Source: Aspidapion aeneum
Taxonomy: Eukaryota > Arthropoda > Insecta > Coleoptera > Brentidae
Reading direction: 5' to 3'
Assembly: GCA_963576565.1 (NCBI GenBank)
Contig: OY755048.1
Span: 9,649,984-9,713,983, forward strand
Length of the DNA stretch: 64,000 nt
Under the pieces are notes generated by a model that did no database searches, was not told the DNA's origin, and saw only the letters and a list, made by a program, of their open reading frames with translations. The position numbers and the translations under genes are program-made. Position 1 is the stretch's first letter, and the number at the start of each line of letters is the position of its first letter. Below, piece by piece: positions 54,997 through 64,000 of this stretch.

Positions 54997-57344
54997 TTAC
55001 GACGATTTTTTTTTAACATGGTCAAAATGTAAAAAAACGTGTCCACTCTCGATTAAAAAAAAAATTAAGCTATTTAGGAATCCAAACTTGTATTTAAAAT
55101 AATCTATCCACCTAATTTTACTTAAAAAATACAATTTAATTGCAGAAAAAATGAATTATCACATTGATTTGCTTCAAAAAAGACCCTTTTTGTCCGCATC
55201 CGCACCTGTCCCCCGTGAAAAACGTCAAATTCAAAATGGTTTAATTGTTCGATTTCAGTATAATTTTAAGAGGAAAAATACATCATATTATTGGTTGGTC
55301 TTTGGAGTACTCATACTGACGATATAGTAATAAACCATACAATAATATTATTGGTATAAAATTTACAAGTTTGTCCCCTAAGAAAAATGTCCGGTCCTCA
55401 CCTAAGAATTTTACCACTTTCGACAGCTCCAGTTTGACATTAGTGTAGTTCTTGTTATTTCCGCTGAGATATTTGTGTTGTGCTCCTCACAAAGAGATTG
55501 GTGAGTATCTGTTTTTTAGGTTTAATTAAAACATATTGAAATTAAAAAATAAAACAAATTTTGCGCACTTTTTCCCATGTCTCGTCTGCACTGCAGTTTA
55601 CGTTTTTGCTATGTGTTATTTTAGAAAAAAAATTTGTTGTTTTGGTGAATTTTCATGTCGGTATAACATAACCTAAAACTCACTTCAATCGACTTAGTTT
55701 TTGTGAATAAATTATAAAATCATAAAATGCCCGGTACGCACCGTCCAATCCGCACCTATTTCGTGTGGGTGCGGACCGGACAGTGCGGGATGCGGACTGG
55801 ACATAAAGAGTGGTTTCTTAAGCGAAAAATAAGAAAAGATAAAATAAAAATATGTTTATAGCCATATACAGGGTGTATTTCATGTTTTGTTTCATGATTA
55901 AAAATTTAGGAACATGAAATTCTTATGAAATTTTGTTAAAAAATCCATAGTTTCCGAAACAAAATAGTATGATTAGAATGATTTTATGCTTCACAGTAAA
56001 CTACGGCAATGCCGCGCGGTATCATAGCGAGCCTTTCACCAAAATTGTCTCAGATCGCTGAAACAGTACAACAGAAATAAGCGGCAGTGTCAAATCTCAC
56101 TTATAAAAGAATTTGACTTTTTTTTGCTAGTTTTTTTGAAATATCTGCTTTGTTTGGAAAAAAATGATTGGTGATATTTCACATAATTTCTTTTTTTAAC
56201 ATGTGTATCAATTCCTCAACTTTTTTGTCCAAAAAAATTACACCTAACCTTACCTTAGCTATAACCCTACAAAGTTTGGCCACTCACATGAGATCCACCC
56301 TATATATGTAGGTTTGGTAATTGAGCTTAAGAAAAGAAGTAAAAATGTTTTAATTGAGTTAAAAAATTACTTTTGTCGCTTTTATAATTTTATTATTTTT
56401 CTAAATTGTGTTAGAATTATGGATCAAGAACAGAAAAGGATCTTCATAGAAAAGCTTCGTCAGGCAAAGGAAGATGCTTATGACAAAAATATTCGTAAAA
56501 AAGCTGAAGAAAAAAATAAAAAAGCCGAACAAAAAAAGCAAAAGTAAATAAACATACTTAATTAGCAATTTGCAGATCAAAACAAGTGATGAATCAGGTA
56601 CGGAGCAAATTAATGTGGAACCTTCACAAAAAGTTTCTTTTAAAAATACGTTTTTTATTAAAATATCTATCAGTACCTTTAGATTGTACGTTTACTTGTC
56701 TCTAATTAAAAGTTATTTGTATTTAACGATTTTTTTTATAAGAATACATATCAGTGTTAATATGTTTTAATGCGTAATCATGTATATTGTCCAATCCGCA
56801 CCCTAAATGTCCTTTCCGCAACTTTTGTATTAATAGGTATATAAAAAAACCAAAGGTACTTATTTTTTCAGTATTTTTTTATTAGACTGGCATCATATTC
56901 TTTAGTTCCTTTAATTTAGTTAAGTATAACATTATCAAGAAATTTAGCATGATGAAAAATTGTCGTGAGATATAATTTTTTTATTTTGAGCTATTTGATT
57001 TAACTTTTTCTTTTTTTAACCAGATTATTTTCATCCAACAAATGTTGGTTTTTAATATTTTTGTAATTAATAATTTAACAAAATATGATTTATGTCTCTT
57101 GTTTCACTTTTTAATATAAAAAATGTCCCTTTTTTTCAAGGTGCGGACGGGACAAAATTATCGACCTAATCTAACAAAAAAGCGTTTTTCGATTTTGTTT
57201 TAGAGAAAGTTGTTGAAATTTCTCTTGAAAGCTAATCTTGACACCTTCCTTAAATAAAACGAACCCTAAAAATATTAAATATTTAGAGTTGCAAAAAAAA
57301 AGTTTAAAAAATGGTTTTGGCCATGTTAAAAAAAAATCGTCTTA
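54997..57344. mobile_element. 2.35-kb terminal-inverted-repeat element with GGTGCGGAC repeats
   Basis: Imperfect inverted ends of about 45 bp share GACGATTTTTTTTTAACATG and GGYCAAAA. Inside, GGTGCGGAC / GTCCGCACC-like words recur near 55205, 55397, 55740-55800, 56795 and 57140 in both orientations. It carries a possible small gene (donor after 55500, acceptor before 56415, 42-codon frame at 56419). Superfamily not recognised. The alternative is a host gene fragment flanked by an unrelated inverted repeat. Confidence 0.5.
56419..56547 (+). CDS. Small charged coiled-coil-like ORF, 42 aa
   Basis: Begins MDQEQKRIFIEKLRQAKEDA, ends EEKNKKAEQKKQK, rich in Lys and Glu with heptad-like spacing. The ATG follows a good acceptor (CTAAATTGTGTTAG), and a donor-like GTGAGT after 55500 could supply a 5' exon. 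It may be the whole product or the first coding exon of a longer one, since GTAAAT overlaps its stop. Function and reality are uncertain. Confidence 0.3.
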   Translation: MDQEQKRIFIEKLRQAKEDAYDKNIRKKAEEKNKKAEQKKQK

Positions 57345-57430
57345 CAACAATATGGTCGTATAAAAGTACACACATTTTGGGGCAATAGGGCAACTTTTTC
57401 GAGATAAAAAGCATCAAAGTTGGCGATTTT

Positions 57431-58631
57431 CAGGGTTGGATGCGACAGGCGGGCAACCGGGTAAATGCTCGGTGGGCCGGTACAATTTAGGGCCGGTTGG
57501 GCCGTAGGCCCGATATACCTATTCCAAATTATTAATATTTATTTAAATTAAAAAAATCTGTATGTAGTAACTCCAGGCCTGCGTTACTCGTTTGATTGTT
57601 AGTTACTTTTATATTAAAATAAGTATAATGTATCAAGGAGATAATGTGATAATGGCACTAGCTTTTATTTCTTTATCTTTTAATATCTTTTTACAATACC
57701 AATATCCAGAAAAAAAAATCGGGAGATTATAAAAATGTAATAAAAATATTGTCCAATTTTTGTTTTGCTGTTGTTAAATCTCTTTTAACACACTTTGTTG
57801 AATATTTTGGTGGGGATTGATCCCCCTGATCTCCCCCTTCGGTACGGCCTTGCCAATATCTCATATCTTAGTTGCGAAAGATCATTTTTGGTGCTAAAAT
57901 ACATAAAAAATCTAAGAAATCGATTAACCGATTGAAAAATCGGTATTGGGTCCAATTCAAATTAAGGAGATTAAAGATAAAATTGCAGCATCAAGTTCAT
58001 TATTAAAAAAGTCGTTATACCATATGAAAAATTAGCATACCTGCTCTGCCCCCGGTACTTAAAAGGGCGCAAGAACGAAAGTGTGGTTCGGAAAAAAACA
58101 ACTTCAAAGTTTTAACTGTTCATAAGGCAGTACTACAGTTACTGCTATTTGTTTTATTTTTAAGTTTTTTTTTTAAATTTTATTACATAGGGACATGATG
58201 GAAAATCCGTCGAGACCAATAACCTAAATTCGAAAAAAAATTACTTGCAGCCTTTTAACTAACAGGGGCAGTTCTGTTGTGTGTTGAAATTTTGTACGTT
58301 TTTATTTTTTTTTTGTGAAAAAATTAGATATTAATTATGTTAATAAATACTTAGTGTTTAATATAGGCATACAGAATATAAAACTTTACAAAAATATCTA
58401 GAGCAATATTACAGGATGAATACATATGTTTATATGAAGTTTTTTTTTCTCAAAATGCAAATTACATCCTTTAAAATTAGCATGTTCTTTAATAACAAAA
58501 CCTCCATAATATCAAAAACAAAAATAATACAACATGGCTTCGTTTTCTTTGCCGTAAAATTTTTGTGCCGAAGCGAGGGCCGAATAAAAAACAATTGCTA
58601 GGGCCGATTTGTTTGAGCCCATCCAACCTTG
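57431..58631. mobile_element. hAT-like element, 1.2 kb
   Basis: The left end CAGGGTTGGATGCGA and the reverse complement of the right end CAAGGTTGGATGGGC are inverted repeats. Flanks GCGATTTT and GTGATTTT match at 7 of 8. GGGCCG/CGGGC-rich subterminal regions lie on both sides (57450-57520 and 58570-58615). No transposase frame found. Confidence 0.7.
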
Positions 58632-59840
58632 GTGATTTTTAAACTTTTTGATAATAACTTTTTTAAAAGATTGTAAAAAAATTATCTGGTAAATTTTTTT
58701 CAGGAAAAACTTTTTTGAAACAAACTTTTAAATATTAAACACAATGTTTTTCTTAATTTTTCAATAAGCAAAAATTTAATTTTTTTAAAGATTTTGATTT
58801 TTTATACATTTGTGGAGAATATTTTGACAGCCTGCATCTCCTTAACTTGTAATTTTATCAAAAACAATAATACATTTGTACATATATACACCCTGTATAT
58901 ATGTAAAATTTAAATTTTTTTCAAAATTTGAAAAATGCTTAAAAAATATTTAAAATTTTGAAATTTTTTTTTATTGAAAATCATAAAAACTTTAAAAATT
59001 ATTAAAATTATTTGAATATTTTTGAAAGTTTTTGAGAGAGGGATACAAATTTTTTTTAACACCTCTTATTATTCACGTCTCGGTTAATAATTATCCTAAG
59101 AGCCCAAATGGGCCATTAGATTAGTATTATTGGTAGGTCGTAGCCCTAGAGTAAGATAATTTTTCTTACCCTAAGGCCGTAGGTAATATTTATACCGGCA
59201 TATAAAATAAAAAAGTAATTTATATATTTGATATACATATCCGGGGTTCTTATGATATAAAAACGTTACAATTTTTCGCGCAGACACAACAAAATTCGAA
59301 TTTTATCCGAACTTTTGGAGGTATACGGGAAAAACAAACCCTGTATTTGGATTCGGTGCATCGAGATGTAGAGACTACTTTTTTGTATTATTTACCGGAG
59401 AGATTATTATTGTTTAAGTTAAGTTTTTCCTCTGTATGCTTTTTGCGCGTACACTTTTTTCCACAGGCGATTTCTTCCTTGAGTGTTTTTCCGATAAAGC
59501 AAGCCAACAAAAATATACATTTTTTCAGCCTTTAACTTTGCTGTAGTAGCTTACCTCCCTCCCTCGCATAACCGCCAATGCATGTGAGTCTACATTTAGA
59601 AACTCTCAGGAGAGTGCGAGAGAACTTTTCTGCGATTTATCTTATGTTGATACGCAACCTAAAACATTGTTCTAAAAATCTGATAGATCGGCCTATACAT
59701 TTATGTGGCAATGGCTCTCCTGAATAATTCATATAACATTCAATTATACTCAAGATATCGTCTGACCAAAGCTTTCCAGTGTCTTATTATTTTTCCAAAC
59801 ATCGTATTTTTCCCGGTACTTTAAGCATAAAATTGAGTGG
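58632..59840. other. Intergenic region without genes
   Basis: T/A-rich tracts and no supported gene. The 62-aa plus-strand frame at 59347-59535 has no recognisable features. Confidence 0.4.
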
Positions 59841-60604
59841 CTCATACAGGGTGTGGGGCTCCCTGGTGGTCCAGATAGGAGAGTTGTCTGGAATTTAACG
59901 GTGTCAGATGTGGACTGTAATTTTAAGGGAATAAGGTCATAGGCTAAGCTGGTACAAGGGATTCTGAAATGGTCTAGTTTACCTTCTAGGTTAGTGTAGC
60001 AATAAACAAATGTATGTAAGGTAAAAATAATGCATTTTCACTTACCATTTTTATACAGGAAGTGGAACTCATGGGAGGACGTGCTGTTCAACCGTATTTT
60101 TTGCACCCCACATGAATGTGGTAGGAGAGTCGCTAACACGCGTGTATTATCGTTCGAAGGCGAAACGGTTCTCTATGTTGCTGCAGCAGGTATCGCTGCT
60201 GCGTTCATTCTCCCACATGGCGCCCAGTGGCGTCGTTAATCCATAGGCGTAGGAGAAAAGGAATAAGTAGGAAGGAATGAGATTACGAAGGTCCATATTA
60301 AAGGAACTAGGAACCTTAGTAATTCAAAATGCATTTTATGTAAAGTAAATTAATTATAGCAAATTGTAATATTTGCCTCTAAAACCGCGGGAGTTTCAAA
60401 TGCAAATAACCCAGTAATTTTAAGTACTTAATTAGTTAATTAATACTAAATAAACAAAAAATAGAAAATGCTCTAGTGAATCACCAAATAGCCTAATTCG
60501 AACCAATTTGGTAAATTATAGTAAAAAGAACATATTTACAAAAAGGAAGGCGGGACGAACCATTTCCCACCCCCCTGAGAATGCCCAGGGGCATTTCAGA
60601 GAGT
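59841..60604 (-). mobile_element. Probable 3' end and LTR region of the BEL/Pao element
   Basis: Directly downstream of the pol stop on the minus strand is a purine run (AGGGGGGTGGGAAA at about 60564-60577) that could be the polypurine tract. After it, an LTR could start TGGTTCGTCCC. A TATAAAAATGG word and an imperfect CAGCAGCGATACCTGCTG palindrome lie within. The LTR's other border cannot be set without the 5' LTR, which lies beyond the window. Confidence 0.4.
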
Positions 60605-63600
60605 TTAATTTGTAGGCAGGGCGCATAGTTTTACCAAAGGCCGTTTGTAGGTACCTTTAGTAGTCTTTACAATAGCAACCCGTGGAACATTATCAGAACC
60701 TTTAATAAGGTCTTCAATGCGGCCTAGGGGCCAATCCAATGGAGTGGAATTTTCATCTTTGATCAGTACCATAGTACCAATATCAATGGAAGCAAGAGGT
60801 TGGTGCCATTTGGCTCGCTGTTGCAAAGTGTGCAAATATTCGCGATGCCAGCGAATCCAAAAATCGCGGTGCATTCTTTGCAACAGTTGCCACCTGGACA
60901 GCCTGTTTAACGCAATATCGCAGTAGTTTGGATCGGGTATTGTACCTGGAGGCCTCAAATTTAAAAAATTATTAGGAGTCAAGACCGCCAGATCAGTAGG
61001 ATCGGTGCTTAAGGCACATAAAGGACGTGAGTTCATTATGGCTTCAACTTGGGTTAAAACCGTATTTAATTCCTCATAGGTGAGTATTTGATTTCCAACT
61101 ACCCTGTGAAGATGAGTCTTTAAAGATTTAATGTTTGATTCCCAAATGCCTCCCATGTGGGGAGCAGCAGGTGGGTTAAAAGACCAAACTATACCTTCCC
61201 CCTTCACGCAATCAGAAAAAATTTGTCGCAAGTATTTTTCAGAGGCCACGAAGTTGGTCCCGCAGTCTGAAGAGATCTTTGAGCATAGTCCTCTTCTAGC
61301 TATGAAGCGGCGCAGAGCAGCCAGAAAGGCTTCTGATGTCATATCAGAGACTAACTCTAAATGCACGGCTTTAACAGCGCAACAGATAAATAAACAGACA
61401 TATGCTTTCATGGTTTTTGCACCTCTGGTCCGACCAAGAGTAATCGTGAACGGACCACAAAAATCTATACCTACATTTTCGAACACCTTTGCTTCGGAAA
61501 CTCTAAATTTCGGTAGGTTACCCATAGGGGGTTGAAGGGAGTTAGGTTTAGTTTTCCAGCAAGTATGGCAAGAACTTAAAACTTTTCTCACTACCTTTTT
61601 AGCAGACAATACCCAGAAGTTTTGCATTAGTAAAAAAGTTGTGGTCTGTATACCACAATGAAGATTGCTGCGATGCAAATCTAAAATCAGTAATTCAGTG
61701 AATTTTGCACTAGAAGGCAAAAGAATTGGAAATTTTTTATCGTATGATAAATTTGAATGGCATAAACGGCCTCCAACACGAAGCAAATCGTAGCTTTCAT
61801 TATGCAAAAATGGACATAATTTTTGAAAAGCTTTTGGAAGCTGTTTCTTATCTTTTAGTAATTCAATTTCTTTTTGGAAAGAAAAAGATTGTACGCATTT
61901 CGAAATAAAAAGTAAGCTTTTGTAGTAATCCTGATTTGTAAGGTAATCAGTAGCAAAATTGTATGAGGGATTTTTAAACTTTTGTAACCCTCGCAAAAAG
62001 TAAGCAACTATTCTCTTAATTTTAAAAAGAGAACTGTATTTTTCAAACAAGTTGTTTACATAATATTCAACTGTTTGTTCGCAAGTAAAAACGTTAAAAA
62101 TATTTTTTCGCTGTTCTTCCAAAACTGCATTCCCATCGTAAGTAACTGTCATAAAATCCCAAGTATTTGTAGGTTGGTTTAGAAAAGAAGGCCCTTCTAA
62201 CCAAAAATAAAATCTTTGTAAATCAGAGGGATACATTTCCCTAGTACCGCAGTCAGCAGGATTTTGTTCAGTAGGAACATAATGCCAAAACTCAGGGCTA
62301 ATTCTTGCTTGTATATAGGCAGTTCTATTCGAAACAAATGTTTTAAATTTGTGAGGAGATCCCTGAATCCAAGATAAGGTCACTGTGCTATCAGTAAAAG
62401 CAAGAATTTTATCAAATTTAATTTTTTCCGAGAACGTTTCTAGTAAAAAATCCATTAATTTAGCCAACAAAACAGCTCCTAAAAGCTCTAGTCTTGGTAA
62501 AGTTAGTTTACGACGCAACGGTGCGACTCTAGATTTACTACAAACAAAAAAAACTTTAATGTTTCCATCAGAATAAAAAATTCGAATATAAGCGACAGCA
62601 CAATAGGCCCGTTCTGAACTATCGCAAAATCCTACTAGCTGGATTTGACTAGCATTAGGCAAAATTATTTGACGAGGAATTTTAACAGAATGCAAAAACT
62701 TTAATTCATTTTTAAATTTTTCCCATTTAAAAACAATTTCCGGACTGACAGGGTCGTCCCAGTTTAAGTCTTCTGCCCAGCAGTATTGAACAATTAATTT
62801 TAAAATTAAAACTATTGGCGCCAAAAAAGACAGAGGGTCGTAAATGCGGGCCAAATTACTTAAAATTGTTCTTTTAGTGCATGTTTGGAGAGAACAGTCG
62901 AAAGTATAAAAAAATTCATCAGTATGAGGGTTCCAATTTAAACCGAGAATTTTCAAAGTTGAATTTTCAGCATCTAAATCGAGAGAAAGAGCCTTCATCG
63001 AAATGTGTGACTCAGGAAGATCGGATAGTAACTCGGGACAATTGCTCGCCCATTTACGCAATTCGAATCCACCTCGGCTAAGTAGCTCGATTAATTGATT
63101 TTTCATCTCAGTGGCCTTAAAAAAGTCATCACTTCCCGAAATCACATCATCGACAAAAACTGCCTCCTCAATGATTTTTGAGGCAAGAGGAAGGTCCTCA
63201 TGCTCTCTAGCAAGTTGCAGCAAAGTTCTGATAGCCAAAAAGGGGCTACAAGAGACCCCGAATAAAACTCTATTTATTTCGAAGTCTTGAATAGGCTGGT
63301 TAGGATCAAACCTCCAAACTATTCTTTGAAAATTAGTTTGACTAGGGTCAACTAAAATCATCCTGTACATTTGACGGATGTCGCAACAAAAGCAAAATTT
63401 ATGCAAACGATAAAGTAATAAAATTTTTTGTAAGTCCCTTTGTAAAGGGGGCCCAGTATAAACAGCGTTGTTGAGCGAGATTTTGCCAGGGGCGTGCATG
63501 CTCGCATCAAAAACCACCCTCAGGGGGGTGCTAGTAGAATCTTTTTTAAACACCGCATGGTGTGCAATATAAAAATGATTTGAAATTTCGGTCGGCAAAG

Positions 63601-64000
63601 GTGCAGAAACCGGTTGCATATGATTATTATCTAAATAATCTTGTAAAACAGAGCTGTAGGCAGCATAAAAATCAGGGTTTTGTAGCAATTTCTTCTCAAG
63701 GGAGAAAAAACGACGTACGGCAATGGATCGAGTGTCGCCAAAATCTGGAGCAGTAACTTTAAATGGTAAAGATACAATATATCTCCCCTCCTCATTTTTT
63801 GAGGTAGTTTTCAAAAAATAATTTTCGCAAAACTCATCTTCGGGGTCAATGGCCTTGACATTAGGTATGTCATCTATTTGCCAAAATCGTTGTAGATTTT
63901 TGTCTAAATTGACAAAAGAATCGTTCATTGACGTAGTAAAAAATGTTTTAATTTGATTTGTAGTTGAAGGTGAAAGTGAAAGTGAAAGATTGCCCATTAT
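60605..64000 (-). mobile_element. BEL/Pao LTR retrotransposon pol polyprotein, partial
   Basis: Uninterrupted minus-strand frame of at least 1130 codons, still open at the window edge, so the ATG at 63997 is not the true start. Numbering from there: RT at about 145-300 with first catalytic Asp in CCDIRQMYRMI (206) and the FVDD box (283-284); Pao-type peptidase A17 region following; RNase H-like AFTDSTVTLSWIQG; integrase zinc-binding HxxHx..CxxC around LHRSNLHCG...CHTC; integrase core Asp in VGIDFCGPF, Asp in ISSDCGTNFV and Glu in GGIWESNIKSL; C-terminal DUF5641-like domain ending near LVKLCALPTN. Gag and protease lie off the window. No stops or frameshifts: a recent, possibly active copy. Confidence 0.95.

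Noticed and set aside
1..64000. Search for tRNA or rRNA genes
   Set aside because: No cloverleaf with recognisable A and B boxes and no rRNA core sequence was noticed; a covariance-model scan would be decisive.

Overview
This is a window of an AT-rich, transposon-dense animal nuclear genome, almost certainly an insect (a beetle-like genome would fit, but the order cannot be fixed from sequence alone). The support is spliced genes with GT-AG introns and AATAAA signals, a BEL/Pao retrotransposon, LINE reverse-transcriptase relics, and many hAT-like and mariner-like non-autonomous elements with readable target-site duplications (TSDs). All gene structures were reconstructed by eye from splice sites and reading frame.

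Host genes. (1) About 7.6-9.9 kb, minus strand: a four-exon gene for a small secreted protein (284 aa: signal peptide, Tyr/Phe/Pro/Gln-rich N-terminus, Thr-rich C-terminus) of unknown function. (2) 10.7-18.3 kb, minus strand: a four-exon SLC41/MgtE-type magnesium transporter of 497 aa. (3) 29.4-31.2 kb, plus strand: a second SLC41 transporter of 478 aa, with one tiny 5' coding exon and all the transporter core in one exon. The two SLC41 genes are head to head about 11 kb apart. They look like an inverted duplication, or a retrocopy that gained a 5' exon.

Transposons fill most of the rest. 0-7 kb: a hAT-like element with a nested TA-flanked MITE, and other MITEs. SLC41 introns (11.4-17.3 kb): several foldback elements and an element packed with GACGTC palindromes. 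19.6-28.9 kb: GCCATTTT-repeat elements, 185-bp and 170-bp hAT-like MITEs, a tetranucleotide-bearing element and a 0.9-kb foldback. 31.6-33.3 kb: a 1.8-kb element packed with TACGTA palindromes, whose ends resemble those of the GACGTC element. 34.5-35.6 kb: a perfect palindrome and a foldback. 36.5-39.4 kb: a LINE reverse-transcriptase relic cut cleanly by a 1.36-kb hAT-type element carrying a GC-rich ~72-bp tandem array. 39.4-42 kb: another GCCATTTT-repeat element, a minisatellite and a solo LTR. 45.8-54.6 kb: a tandem-repeat element, more foldbacks, a hAT-type element inside an RNase H relic, and second copies of families seen earlier. 55-58.6 kb: two larger terminal-inverted-repeat elements. 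60.6 kb to the window edge: a long open BEL/Pao pol reading frame on the minus strand.

The most interesting points are the hAT-borne satellite inside the LINE, the two ACGT-palindrome elements next to the SLC41 genes, the asymmetric SLC41 pair, the perfect 83-bp-arm palindrome, and a short miRNA-like hairpin at 43.7 kb.
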